NCBI RefSeq assembly: GCF_900964775.1
Contig: NC_041817.1
Coordinates: 16,448,783-16,512,782, forward strand
DNA from: Scleropages formosus
Taxonomy: Eukaryota > Chordata > Actinopteri > Osteoglossiformes > Osteoglossidae
DNA: 64,000 nt
Direction: 5' to 3'
Shown piece by piece: positions 48,901 to 60,312 of this stretch. A program made the translations under genes and the position numbers. The notes below the pieces were generated by a model. It was not told the DNA's origin, made no database searches, and saw only the letters and a list, made by a program, of their open reading frames with translations. Position 1 is the stretch's first letter; each line of letters begins with the position of its first letter.

Positions 48901-51900
48901 GCACTATATTTTTTCGCCTGTCTGTATTAACAAGAGCCAAAGGAGGAAGGATTGAATGCAGTGTGATCTCTTAAAAAAAAAAAAAAAAACTGAATGGTAC
49001 TACCAAACTACTTAACACTACTTAACCAATGAAAGATATACAGCCAAATGTGTACCCTGTTTTACACCTCCTGTGCTTCACAGGGCCAGCTTCAGATTCT
49101 AGATTTATAAAAGAACTATGGAGAATGGAAGGGGAAATTTGTTAAAATTTTGAAAAATGTTTCTCACAAATATAACAAGTTCAGAAGTCCAATGATAAGA
49201 CATTGTCAGGTGTGGTTTTCAGAGTGAGAAGTACCATTTATGTGAAAGAAATGTGAATCTCCTCAATTCCTAGTCTGTGCAGAGACAATGCATCATGACA
49301 TTATATGTCATGTATCTTATAATATTTATTTGTGTATCTTATGATATTTAAAAAAAAAAAAACATTGGTGGGAGGGTATCAGGATTTGTCTATCCTGTGT
49401 TTTATCCACCTACTCGAACAATGAACCTCAGTGCAGCAAGTGGTAGGTAACAAACTAGGTTTGCTTGAGACTTTCATGTCTGCAGCTATGTCTCCTTCTC
49501 TTAATGTAACACATAAATTGTACTTTTGCTGAGATGTACGTCTCTTTGGACAAAAGCGTCTGCTAAATGAATAAATGTAAATGCACATGCTACAACTTAC
49601 CATTCAAAAAGCGTTTTCTACTGAGATTCCCTGTTAATGACCCACATTTCACTGGAAGTACGGAGTTAATATCCTTTGCTTTACTGTCTTTGCAATGTTT
49701 CTTCTTTGCACTGTTATCAGGAACTGTCTTCTTGATTGGAGCATGAATTTCAAATTCTATTTTCTCTTTGGACTCCTCTGCCTCTGGTATTCAGAGCCAT
49801 AAATCCAAACACACATACACCACAAAACAAACACAAGAAAATACAACCAATTGCAGAAAACATAGCACCTATAGCAGACAATGACTTTAAGGCCAAGCAT
49901 GAGGGTAATCTGAATGTAGGTAATTTTGTGAAGAAAACTGAATAAAATGGATTGAAACCTGAATCACTGATAATGGTGTAGGTTTCCAGATCAGGGCATT
50001 CCTAGAATACAGCAAAACAGGCAGTATGCAAAGTTAATGTTAACTTAGAACCAGAATATCCTGAATTATGGCAAACTTTAGACAACAATGCAAATTGTGT
50101 TTTTCTCTTAGATGAGCAGCGGAAACTAAATTAGAAGCGTCTGTTAAATGAATAAACGTATATTATTTATACATACAATGAATTTTTAAATTTGCAATTG
50201 GCTTTAATTAGCTTACTTAAGAGGTCAATAAAATGTTAAGCCCTTTTCACATCTGGCTATTTAATATTTGAAACCCTATAGTTTACCATTTAATACTTTA
50301 AGTACCATCTTATTAAAGCATTTATAAACCACAGGCCAACTAAAAATTATGCCAGAAAAATTTATATTGTGTGAATAATGTGGAAATTTGAGTAATAGCT
50401 CACCTTGCTAGCTTCAGGTACCTTTGATTGTTTACTTTTTGGGGCTCTTCCTCTCTGTAGGACATAACATACATAACAGACATGTCTAATGTCATGCTTG
50501 TGCAAAAAATCTGTTGCTGTCATACTTTCGTATCAAAGTGCACACCATGAAAAACTTGTACTTAACACTGAAGTCCATCTCTTTAAACAACAAAAAGTTT
50601 CATAAAAGATTCCGCAAAAATGCTTAAGATACAAGCGCACGCACGCACGTTTTCTGAACCACTTGTCCCATGCAGGGAACTGGAGCCTACCCAGCAACAC
50701 AGGGCGTAAGGCCAGAGGGGGAGGGGACACGCCCAGGACGGGACACCAGTCCGTTGTAAGGCACCCCAAGCAGGACTCGAACCCCAGACCCACTGGAGAG
50801 CAGGACCCAGTCCAACCCACTGCGCCACCATGCCCCCCAAGATACAAGCAGGTACACTGAATTATAATGTGCTATAAATGCCCATCACATGAATGTCTGT
50901 GGATGATATAATATTATATGTGTTCAGGTTGTTTAATACAACTTCGTAAGAAAGGTGGTAAATTACCTGCAACTCCATAACAAACCAGTGGTATTAGACC
51001 TACCTCGTCTTGAAAACCAAAAGTCCTCTTTTTCGTGGCACCAGCTTGTTGTGTGGTAACATCCTGAAAGGCCGTATATTGGTAAGTATACTACTTTTTA
51101 ATATGAAATGTGTTGAAGAAAAAAAACAGCAATTTAGATGAGGAAGATCAGTTGAAGCTCACACTTCTGGGCAAGGTGTTTCAGTGTGTGTACAGTTCCA
51201 CAGCCATCAAATTCACTACTGGGAATGAAATCAATCATTTGTAATGGACACAAATTTTGCACCGTTCTGCTTATCTGCAGTACTTCGAAGGTGTTCTAGT
51301 TTAGTATCGGCTTTTACCTGTTCCTCCTTGCCTAACCCGGAAGCCTGACTTAAATTCTCTGTACTCCACTAAGAGTGACTAAAATTTCTATTAAATTCTT
51401 TAGGATGAAAATCCAATCTTGAAATAAAGATATTTTGTTCTTAAACTTCTTAAAACACAGGAAGTTACCTCCAAAAAATCTTGAAGGGGACAGCCATTTA
51501 AGTGGATGCTCTGTTTCCATTTTTTATTTTGGCCTTTTCCACCTAAAGCCTCAAACTGGCTTGGTTTCAGCCATTTATCTTTGACCAAAATGCTTGGTTC
51601 ACCTGCAGTAGCACAGTTAAAAAGATTGTCATACCCTCTGGAGATGCAACAGAAAAAAAGGTTTTTGGATATAGCATCTTAAAAAAGAATACAAACATTA
51701 ATGTACAAAAATGCTCCTTACATAGTTTATTGGAGACACATTTGGTATACAAAGAAAGAAGGGTTTATGAAAAATGCTTATTTAAGCCATGTATTAATGT
51801 TCACAGTTAATATTTAGGCACTTCTGAAGTTGGTGTATAAGTGAGTGGAAAAAGTCTTGTGCATTTTTTGAAACACCCTATATTTCAAGTACTTCTCAGA

Positions 51901-52838
51901 AGCTGTTGAAGCCTGCCCTACAAATGCGATAAAAGTACAGAATGTCTTTTATACTCTGAATTAGGACTCAGCATTGTGGCATGTACGGTTTCGGAGACAT
52001 GCTTAAAAACATATTGTATGTTGTCTAGAGTGATAACTTAACGGATTGTTATTAAGTAAGGTCATTGATTTGGGATTTTATTTTAAATTCTTTGCACATA
52101 CCTGTAGACAGTTTCCCTGAGTAAAGATGCCCATTTGCATCACCACATTTGACTGGTAAAACTAAAGAAATACTTCCTTCACCATGTATCTCAGGTACAT
52201 CAGGAACACCTGCAAATTGAACAAATTAAAGCTTGCTGAAATAGAAGTAAGAATATTCTCAGCAAAACATTACTGTTGTACATTACTGCTTGCATATGGA
52301 ATTTAAACTGATTCAGTCATACAGTGTGCACAGATGAAAAGCAAGCTGTTAAGGTCTCCCTCACTCTCAAGTAGGCTGCGCCATACAGCCTGCAGCTCTG
52401 TGCTGCTACGTTGGATATGATCTTTCTGAAGGATCTGCCAGAACAGGGGTATCTGCTCTGAACGTTCCTTCTCCAGCTCCTCCAGCAGATGGTACAGGGC
52501 CCGCACTCTCTCCATTCTCTGCAAACCCAGCACATCCTGGAGTACCAGCATATGGAGAAAGACAGTGAGAAAACACAAAAAAGTTATACTTCCCCAAGTC
52601 TAAAAGAAACTGTTAGATATAGTTTTTGCTGCCAGTGGGAGTTTCGGTTTGTGCACCAAAGGAAGTGGTGCAAGCTCACTGCTCTTCCTGCACCATTCCT
52701 CACTTTGCACTGCTGCTCATCAATGACATCACTGTCCTTCAGGGCACTTAAAAGAAGGAACGGGTCCTCCATGGCTGCTATTTCTGTCTTCTTCTGACGA
52801 AATATCTTCACCTGATGAGTGTGCTGAAGCTCCTCCAT
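45999..52838 (-). CDS. Sp100/Sp140-family nuclear body protein: HSR-SAND-SAND-PHD-bromodomain
   Basis: Probable nuclear-body chromatin reader of the SP100/SP110/SP140/AIRE group. Minus-strand exons, in order: 52704-52838, 52365-52536, 52102-52209, 51469-51602, 51004-51063, 50404-50454, 49959-50001, 49601-49783, 47678-47820, 47286-47348, 46998-47116, 46808-46913, 46421-46492, 46181-46330 and 45999-46082. Total 1623 nt, 540 aa. Residues 1-103: HSR (Sp100) oligomerisation domain. 120-183: SAND1 ([16 protein letters not shown] then [10 protein letters not shown]). 208-214: AT-hook-like RGRAPK. 277-343: SAND2 ([15 protein letters not shown], then [16 protein letters not shown]; the KDWK-type motif is changed to KDAEW). 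371-415: PHD with CQPC, CCDGC, FHKDCH and CTLC zinc ligands. 440-540: bromodomain with the conserved asparagine in AKYNQNK. Frames close across all 14 introns. The start ATG lies two bases inside an exon after a ccatacag acceptor. I cannot assign one human orthologue, hence no symbol. Confidence 0.9.
49380..49582 (+). mobile_element. L2-type LINE 3' tail
   Basis: Contains tatgtctccttctcttaatg, a ttgtacttttgctgagatgt segment and the terminus gcgtctgctaaatgaataaa. Matches the 3' UTR of the LINE at 33905-34790. Lies just 3' of the SAND2 exon at 49601-49783 (minus strand). Confidence 0.75.
50645..50839 (-). mobile_element. tRNA-derived SINE, family A copy 3
   Basis: Inverted: gaaccacttgtcccatgcag, cagcaacacagggcgtaagg, ggactcgaaccccagaccca (B-box complement) and tccaacccactgcgccacca. 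Lies in an intron of the Sp100-like gene. Confidence 0.78.
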
Positions 52839-52861
52839 GGCTGTATGGAAAACAAAGGACC

Positions 52862-53226
52862 TTTACATTTATTCAGTTAGCAGACGCTTTTCTCCAAAAC
52901 GACTTACAATGAGCTCTATGTAGTGTTACCAGCCCACACACCTTATTCACCGCGGTGACTTACACTGCTAGATACACTACTTACAATGGGTCACTCATCC
53001 CTACATCAGTGGAACACACACTCTCTCTGTCACTCACACACTATGGGGGAACTGGAACAGCATGTCTTTGGACTGTGGGAGGAAACCAGAGCACCCGGAG
53101 GAAACCCACACAGACACAGGGAGAACATGCAAACTCCACATAGACTGAGCAGGGATCAACCCCACATTCTCTCACACCACCCAGGCACTGTGAGACAGCA
53201 GCGCTACTTGCTGTGCCACCATGCCA
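52862..53226 (-). mobile_element. tRNA-derived SINE, family C, near full length
   Basis: Inverted 365-bp copy. Blocks: agacgcttttctccaaaacg (L2-like tail), acaccttattcaccgcggtg, catgtctttggactgtggga, gaggaaacccacacagacac, and a tRNA-like head ending in cttgctgtgccaccatgcc. Best copy of this family in the window. Confidence 0.85.
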
Positions 53227-53298
53227 GCAATTATTAAGGACATCTCCTTAATACAGCCCTTAAGCAGAGCCATTCAAAACATACTGGACATGACTCAG

Positions 53299-53514
53299 TT
53301 TACATTTAATCAGTTATCTGACACTTTTCTCCAAAGCAACTTACAGTGTTAGACTACTTACAGCTCTTTACCCATTTATACAGCTGGGTAATTTTTACTG
53401 GAGCAATTTTTTAGGGTAAGTACCTTGCTCAAGGGTAATACAGCAGGAGGTGAGACTCGAACCTACGACCTTTTTGGATCCAAAGGCAGCAGTTCTAACC
53501 GCTAGAACTGCCAG
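53299..53514 (-). mobile_element. tRNA-derived SINE, family B
   Basis: Inverted copy right after the family C element: gacacttttctccaaagcaa, tacccatttatacagctggg, taccttgctcaagggtaata and gcagcagttctaaccgctag. Confidence 0.8.
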
Positions 53515-53633
53515 TTTAATGCTCTATTACTATTAAGGTGTGATGCGTACTGTATTGTAACGTAGAACGAGGTATACAGTGTAAAAATTTAGCTGTAATT
53601 AAAGATATGAGGGGTAATCATATTTTATCTGAC

Positions 53634-53732
53634 TGTCTGAGCGCTCAACACATGCTTTGTCTTAACAAGAGGGGTCTGTGAGGGACTGTTAGTGTTAAGA
53701 CAAAGTATCATGTGTTGAGCGTTCAGACAGAC
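53634..53732. repeat. Perfect-looking hairpin (inverted repeat, arms ~36 nt)
   Basis: Left arm 53634-53669 (starts actgtctgagcgctcaacac) and right arm 53695-53732 (ends catgtgttgagcgttcagac plus ag) are reverse complements apart from a short bulge and one or two changes. The loop is 25 nt. It lies in the intron after the non-coding first exon of the Sp100-like gene. Could be a small MITE end, a snap-back duplication or a pre-miRNA-like hairpin. Confidence 0.7.
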
Positions 53733-54067
53733 AGAGTTGCTCGCGAAATTGCGGAAATGTTCGTCTTCGCTGTAACGGACGTCGAGTTGCGAACACTTTT
53801 CCTGTCTTTGTTTGTTTACTCCAGTGAGTAACTCAAACGATTCAGCAATACGTTGAAGAGTAGTTTTAACTGTCTCACAGCAGACTTCTGATATTCCGTT
53901 CTGTTTGAAATGCTTCAAATAAAATATGTATATATATATATATTTATTTTAAGATTTCTTCTAAGCATGATACAACACTGACAGAGAGATGCTCACAGAA
54001 AATTCTCGTTACCAGTTTATTAAATTATGGCACGGTAAGTAATTTGCAAACCACTGACTGTACTCAC

Positions 54068-54290
54068 CGACACAAAAACGGTGACGCCTCCTGATATGTT
54101 TCGCTCTCCCGCCAATTCTTGCAGCGCTCGCGCCCAACGGCGAAGCTCAGATCTGACTGACGCGAGCGCATCGCGCGCCGGAATAAGATACAATCCCAGG
54201 CCGCGCAATCAGAGCAACGCAGCGGCTGTGGCGGGAGGGGAGATGCGGCGCGGCGCACCCAGTGAGTCTGTGAACGAGTGTTACAGCGAA
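54068..54290 (-). promoter_or_regulatory. Probable non-coding first exon and CpG-rich promoter of the Sp100-like gene
   Basis: CpG-rich stretch upstream of the Sp100-like coding exons. On the minus strand it ends in a good donor (gtgtcg|gtgagt, boundary at 54068). Splicing to the acceptor just before 52840 leaves the start ATG at 52838 intact, while the short frames in this exon do not join the HSR frame, so the exon should be 5' UTR. Confidence 0.5.
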
Positions 54291-54869
54291 CGCAGCTAGA
54301 AGATCATTAAATAATGTACTTTAAAACCTATGTGAAGGATGTTTAAAAAAAAAAAAAAAAAACCTAAAACTTTGTCGGAGAGGAAGACCCCAGGAAATAA
54401 ATGAAGTTGCAACAATTGTGGTAAAACTGATCTGTTTCTCGCCGTCTCTCAGAAAAAATAATAACAGAGCTGTTCGGTCTTTGTTTCAGAATGAAGTTGC
54501 CACCTTATGTCACTCATTGCTTACTGGAATACCTTTGTTACCAGTGTCCCATGGGAGAAAGTTTGCCAAACTGTTTGGTTGCTGACTCACAAATACTTGT
54601 TAACAAACAAGGTTAAGGAAAACACTTTCAAGATTATGCACAAATTCTACCCCGTCAAACATTTTCTTAGAAGATTCAAGGATGGGATTGATGTAAGTTG
54701 TTTTTTTGTAACAAACCTGCAGGCTGCATCCAGAAACGGTGCCGCACCTCTTTCTTTGGCACTCACTGTCTGTCGTTATACCAAAAAAGGTATGGAGAGA
54801 TTTCTCTAAATGTATTATTGATAAACTGTGTAAGGATTTTGTTTTGTACGAATGTGTACGGTTTGGGTT

Positions 54870-54980
54870 TACATTTATTTATTTAGCAGATGCTTCTCCA
54901 AAGCAACTTCTAGTGGATACTATGTAGTATTACCAGCTCATACACCTTATTCACCAAGGTAACTTACACTGCTAAAAATA
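54870..54980 (-). mobile_element. SINE family C 3' fragment
   Basis: Inverted, with acatttatttatttagcaga, ctatgtagtattaccagctc and acaccttattcaccaaggta. Confidence 0.65.
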
Positions 54981-55015
54981 ATACTTCCTTCTGTTATTAA
55001 CCTACAAGGATGCAG

Positions 55016-55217
55016 ACACTTATTCATTAAGGATTTTCTCTAAACAAAGCAACTTAGACTGTAATTCTTACAGTTACAAGCACTTATCCATTTACATATA
55101 CAGCTGGGGGAGTTTTACTGGAGCACTTAATGTTGCTCAGGGTACTGTATCCAGGAGTGGGGCTCGAACCTGTAACCTGCACCTCCAGAGATAATAACAC
55201 TAACCACTAGCTGTTCC
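55016..55217 (-). mobile_element. SINE family B, diverged
   Basis: Inverted, with aaagcaacttagactgtaat, tacagctgggggagttttac, a gctcgaacctgtaacctgc B-box region and taacactaaccactagctgt. Confidence 0.65.
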
Positions 55218-55391
55218 AGGTTCATTCATTCTCATAGATTTACAGAGAAACAGGGATATATCATTAATTTATTAATCATTTTAGCTAAGTACCATAGAAA
55301 CAGGTCAAAATTTGCTAATAAAAAACCCATACAGTATTTTATGTTTTTCTTAAGTTAAGCAGTACACAAACACTATCGAGGAGTGTGATAA

Positions 55392-55640
55392 TGAATGAAT
55401 GAATGAATGAATGAGCTTTATTGCCAAGTATGTTTACACATGGAAGGAATTCGTCATGGTGACAGGAACTTCCACAGCACCAACAGAATGACAGTGACAA
55501 GGCACAGATAATAAAAGTAGAGTGGGCTAATAAAAGATAAAAAAAAATATATAGAGTATAAAGTACACAATATGAATATACAAAATAGACATTACATGTT
55601 TGTAGGTATGTTATAATATACAATGCAAGGGAAAGTAAAT
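55392..55640 (-). mobile_element. Non-LTR element 3' end with (CATT)n tail
   Basis: Starts with tandem aatg units, then gctttattgccaagtatgtt and aaggaattcgtcatggtgac, followed by A/T-rich aataaaa repeats. This terminus is common in fish genomes; I recall it as a LINE 3' UTR but cannot name the clade. Confidence 0.5.
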
Positions 55641-55829
55641 AAGAGATATGATGATGTGAAAAATAATAAGATAATAAGATTTTATTACTGTAATTTTAAG
55701 GTGTTGGTGTAATGTCTGGTTATTGGAGTGTTTTGTAATTTTTAAGGGTTTTTTTTTAATTTCCCCTGGCTAGGTTAACTGTTCTGAATTAATGTTCTTG
55801 TATCGTGTGTCCAAAAAAAAAAAAAAAAT

Positions 55830-56640
55830 CTGTGGTAAAACTGCCTCTACAGCGCCCTCTCGGATCCGTACCAAGAGTCATCTGGGAAGCGGCTGCGGCG
55901 ACCGACTGTCACCCTTGGTCAGTGTCCGTGTGGGGTACGGCTGGTACGGCTGGGTGGGCTTCCCACCCCCGTAGCTAAAACGAACAACTTTGCCAGTGAG
56001 CACTACAATGCAGAGGGTGAGGGATTTGTAGCTACATGTTAACAGGAATAACTCGATGTTTTATTCTCTTGTCTCTTCTTACTAAAGACAAACAATCCGG
56101 TTGTAAAATGACTCTTCAATAAACTTAGAACACCGCACTTACTCCCGTTATCTGGGCTGGCTCTCTTCCGGTGCACTCGAAAACTGGCACCTGCTGCAAC
56201 AGCATGTATAACAATAGTTCCTATTGTTACAAGATGGATGCGGTGCCATTCAGTGTGAACGGCGGGGAAAGAGACAGCCGCCAATTCAGCGACCTGGTGG
56301 AAAATGCTCTGTCTCATAACCGCCGTGTTTGCCGATCGTGTGGAAGTTGCGGCCAGATTATCGGGCGCTGAAATTCGCGCTTTTCTGTCTAGTTTAAGGA
56401 GCGGCGGGAACCCCGGCGGCAGCTGTCGGGGAACTGCGCGGGGTGAAGCCTGGTTCGCCCGGCTCGGACTGCTCTCCTGCCCTGTTCCGCAGGGAATTCG
56501 CCGACTCTCAATACCTCTGTGTGTGGACAGGTCCGTGCGGAACCGGGAACATCCCGACTGGCACGTGTGAACTAGCAGTTCTTGGTCATTATGGTAATAT
56601 GGACCTATTTCAAATCTCCCCTTCCTAAAAGATAAATACA
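55830..56640. other. GC- and CpG-rich island with unassigned open frame
   Basis: A GC-rich block between the Sp100-like promoter and SUMO1, in otherwise AT-rich DNA. A 213-codon frame runs on the minus strand (56039-56680) and shorter frames run on the plus strand. None resembles a family I know, and composition alone can keep such frames open. It might be an unannotated first exon, an orphan CpG island or an old insertion. Confidence 0.4.
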
Positions 56641-57245
56641 GGAATAAATCCTCACAGCCACCGCACTCAGTCACCAACAATTACTGTGAAAATGTTCACT
56701 CTGCTTTTTCTGGCCATGACTTTTCACTAAAAAATACTCTTCACTTCTGTCAGCTGACGCAACTCATCCTACAATAAATTATGTTTGTGAACTAGAGACC
56801 ATGCTAAGCGCATTTTCCTACGGAAACTGGACAGTTTCAGGGGGATTTTGTAAACGCTGTAATCGCACAATAAAGGAAATTTGAGGTCGCTTGTCTTAGA
56901 AAAAGCACTGCACTGTGGAATGAGATTCCAAAGAGAAGGAATTGTTTGAGCCCTTTGGATGGTGCTGTTCAACGTTGAAAGTCACGGAAATTCATACCAC
57001 AATGTAGCCTGTTCTTCCATACAAAATTCAATAGCATCTAGTCTTAGTGCATCGCTATGCACCGAAAGAGCAGTGTGTTAATCTAGATATGTCTTCTATC
57101 TTTGTGAGTAGCATCTTACACTACCTTTAGCGATACTTATGATACTTTTTTTATTGGAATACCACATTTATTTAAAGGATATTGCATTGTCTCTAAAGCG
57201 CCTGTCCTCATCAGTTACAACATTTTTCAGGGGCTGAAGTCGCGT

Positions 57246-57589
57246 TGGTGGCACAGTGAGTGGCGGTGCTATCTCAGAGTGCCCGGGTAGTGCGAGACGA
57301 TGCGGGTTTGATCCCCGCTCAATCTGTGTGGAGTTTGCATGTTCTCCCCGTGTCTGCGTGGGTTTCCACCAGGTGCTCTGGTTTCCTCCCATAGCCAAAG
57401 ACATGCTGTTCAGGTTCGCCCATAGTGTGTGGGTGTGTTCCACTCATGTATGGATGAGTGACCCAGTGTAAGTACTGTATCTAGGAATGTAAGTCACCTT
57501 GGTGAATAGGTGTGTGGGCTGATAAGACTACATAGAGCTCATTGGAAGTCGCCTCCATAACGTCTGCTAAATCAATAAATGTAAATGTA
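57246..57589 (+). mobile_element. tRNA-derived SINE, family C, near full length
   Basis: Plus-oriented: ggtggcacagtgagtggcgg, tttgatccccgctcaatctg, tgtggagtttgcatgttctc, gtttcctcccatagccaaag, gatgagtgacccagtgtaag and the tail cgtctgctaaatcaataaat. Ends only about 15 bases before the SUMO1 promoter block. Confidence 0.85.
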
Positions 57590-57602
57590 AACGTTGACTG
57601 AA

Positions 57603-57705
57603 GCACGCGCACACTTCCGTAAGAAAACGTCACCGCGCCCTGAACGCGCCTGTTCTTGTCGCACGCTACTTCCTGTCGAAGTCCCGCCCCCGAAGCCAAT
57701 GAGGT
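57603..57705 (+). promoter_or_regulatory. SUMO1 promoter
   Basis: TATA-less GC-rich block upstream of the SUMO1 start: ETS-like cttccg (57614-57619) and acttcctg (about 57668-57675), a GC box cccgccccc (57683-57691) and CCAAT at 57696-57700. The start codon follows at 57830. Confidence 0.55.
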
Positions 57706-57829
57706 GAACGGCTGGGTTTGTGTGTAATTAAGGAGGAGGAAGGTATAGATAAAATACCTGAAATCTAAATATATTTATAATCTAATTAAGCAGCTTCTGT
57801 ATTAGAAATAACTCTCAAGAGTACAGACT

Positions 57830-60312
57830 ATGTCGGATACGGTAAGTGAGATTGATAACTCACTGCGAGCTTGCTAAATTATTAAATACAATATATACAG
57901 TCGAAGTGGAGTGGTGGGCCGGGCTTTCAGCCAGTTGTTACAGCACACACAGTGCACTACTTTTGTTAAACAATTTTATTTCAGTTCAATTTTTTTTGTG
58001 TTCTAAGGCCAGTGGGCACTAGTTATCTCTTATATAACTGGTTTCCAAGATTGACTCGCAGGAGCGAAAACGAAATTGAAAGTTGAGCGCTTGCGAGGTG
58101 ATGATGCTGCTGGTCTGTGTTTACATCATCATGCTCTGTTTGCTTTCAGTAATTATTTCTTTTAATTCTTTGCTTTCACTAAATGCAAGGTGTTAGAAGC
58201 TTGCATGTGTTTATTATCGCTTCATGGGTCAATGGTGCAAGCTTCAGAATCCCTCTCTTGAAGAGGTGAATTGCAGTTCTATCAATATATCTATGTTTAT
58301 TGTAATCAGTTTTGCAAACGGAATGTCAGCCTGTTTATGGAGCAACATATTGTAACAAATAATTGTTACTTTACCCATTGAGGGTAAGTGCTTTTGCTCA
58401 AGGGTCATACAAATAGTGTGGGGATTTAAAGTAGGAATCTTCAGATTGTAAGGTAGCAGCTCTCACCACTTTGCCATCTGCTGGTGCTTTTTAAAAAAAT
58501 GTCTTTGGTAAAACAAGCCACATTGACAAATCAGCCGTGTGTTTAATGATTATTAACAGTGTAATTTTGTTTTTTGCTTCTATTTTTGATCCGGATCAAA
58601 CAGACAAGCACTTCTGTGCTCATTACATTCAGTGATGTAAGCAGAACAAATTGTAGCTGTATTATGGTGAGTAGATTAACTAACTGTTATGTTTAAGATG
58701 TGTACCTTCTGTCTTTATCAACCTTGGGGTCTCACAACACTACAGGAAACAAAACCCTCAAGCCAAGATGCTGGAGATAAAAAAGATGGGGAGTATATCA
58801 AGCTGAAGGTGATTGGACAGGTGAGAAGTAAATGCGTGCATGAATGACAGTTGAAGAAACGAATACCTTAATGAATGATGAGGTATTTATTGAATCGTTA
58901 TTTACTGGAGAAATGGTGTGCACTCATTTTTCACACACTAGGGACTGGAAATCAGTTCGTAACTCGGTTTGTTCATGAAGTTGTGTTTACCATCATTCAA
59001 TAAGAAAGGAAGAAAAAAACTAATAATGAATAATGACTAATGCAGATGTCCCTCAATTTGTATGCTGGTTAGTGTAAAAGCCTAATTTAAAATTATAACA
59101 AAAAAAATCACATCGTTTAATATCAAATAACATTACATTACAATTGAAAGTACTCTCTTTCCTGAAAGTACAAAAAAAAATCCTTAATCTCTGCAATCTC
59201 ATGTTTAATCTAAATTTGTAACTGATTCATACCATAAACATCTGCAGTCCTTGTCAGCTTCTGGGAACATAAAAGTTTCTTATGTAATAAAATACTTAAT
59301 ACTACAGGTTTCCCTCTATTTTTGTTTATTGATCAGGTTCTGTAAAACTTTGGTGTAGCTGTAATAAATAAATCAAGAATTTTTTTTTTAACCCTGAGCT
59401 ATATTAAAACTAATTTAAAATGACTCGCATACCCTTGTCTCCACAAATGTGTAATGTTCATCTTTTATTAATGACAAAGACACAGGAGCACCAGACACTA
59501 GTTGTATTCCTTGTGAAAGTGAGTTGCACTAAGGTGGTTTCACACTTTTGAGTGTGTTTCACTGCCAACTATGGACTGGCCCCTAAAATACAGATTTCAT
59601 TTGCTTCACAACAAACACATTTTAGAAATCAGGTGAGAGAAGAAAATTTAAACTGGAAATGTATTTTCCAAAATTTGTGACTGGAATGCTTGTATTGTAG
59701 GAGGAGGCAGTGTATAGGTAAACAATGGCTACTAAGAGATGGAAGGGCCCATGATTGTTCTCAGAAGACAAAAGGTTGATATCCTTGCTGTAGCACATAG
59801 TCTGAAAGTAAGAGGGGTACTGATTTGTTGATACCACTTTGAATTTGACTTTGGTTTGTTTACAAATTTCTCTATATTTAGGATAACAGTGAAATTCACT
59901 TCAAAGTCAAAATGACGACACATCTCAAAAAGCTAAAGGAGTCCTACAGCCAGAGACAGGTAATGTTAATCTGGGTACTGTATCTGTTTGACATTTTAAA
60001 ACGGTGGATTTATGAACTTCAGGACACATCTCCTGTACATTATTGTTTGACCCGCTGCATTATGTTCTCTTTTCAGGGTGTACATGTGAGTTCTCTAAGG
60101 TTTCTCTTTGAAGGACAGAGAATTGCGGACAACCAGACTCCAAAAGAGGTCAGGTGTTCTTGCGTGACACTTTGTATCTTGCTTACATTTTTTGTTTATT
60201 TGCATTTTCATTTCTCTTTTTTTGCTCTCTGCTCCTTTTTTAGTTGGGAATGGAAGATGAAGATGTCATTGAAGTGTATCAGGAACAAACTGGTGGACTT
60301 TGGAACAATTAA
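57830..60312 (+). CDS. sumo1: SUMO1, small ubiquitin-like modifier 1
   Basis: Ubiquitin-like protein attached to lysines of target proteins through an E1-E2 (UBC9) pathway; major nuclear and PML-body modifier. Exons: 57830-57841 (MSDT), 58746-58820, 59882-59959, 60077-60148 and 60244-60312 (TAA at 60310-60312); 306 nt, 101 aa, the usual length. All introns are GT/AG and fall where the human SUMO1 introns do. Key blocks: [31 protein letters not shown] (second beta strand and helix that bind SIMs), [19 protein letters not shown] and [13 protein letters not shown]. Cleavage after GG would remove a four-residue tail, LWNN (human HSTV). Distinguished from SUMO2/3 by KESYSQRQ and the IADNQTPKE block. 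The paralogues differ in length and tail. Confidence 0.98.
58368..58490 (-). mobile_element. SINE family B fragment
   Basis: Inverted remnant in SUMO1 intron 1: tttacccattgagggtaagt, gcttttgctcaagggtcata, and gcagctctcaccactttgcc. Confidence 0.5.

Noticed and set aside
54020-54258. Short minus-strand frames in the CpG-rich first exon of the Sp100-like gene
   Set aside because: Neither joins the HSR frame after splicing to the next exon, so they are treated as upstream frames in 5' UTR.
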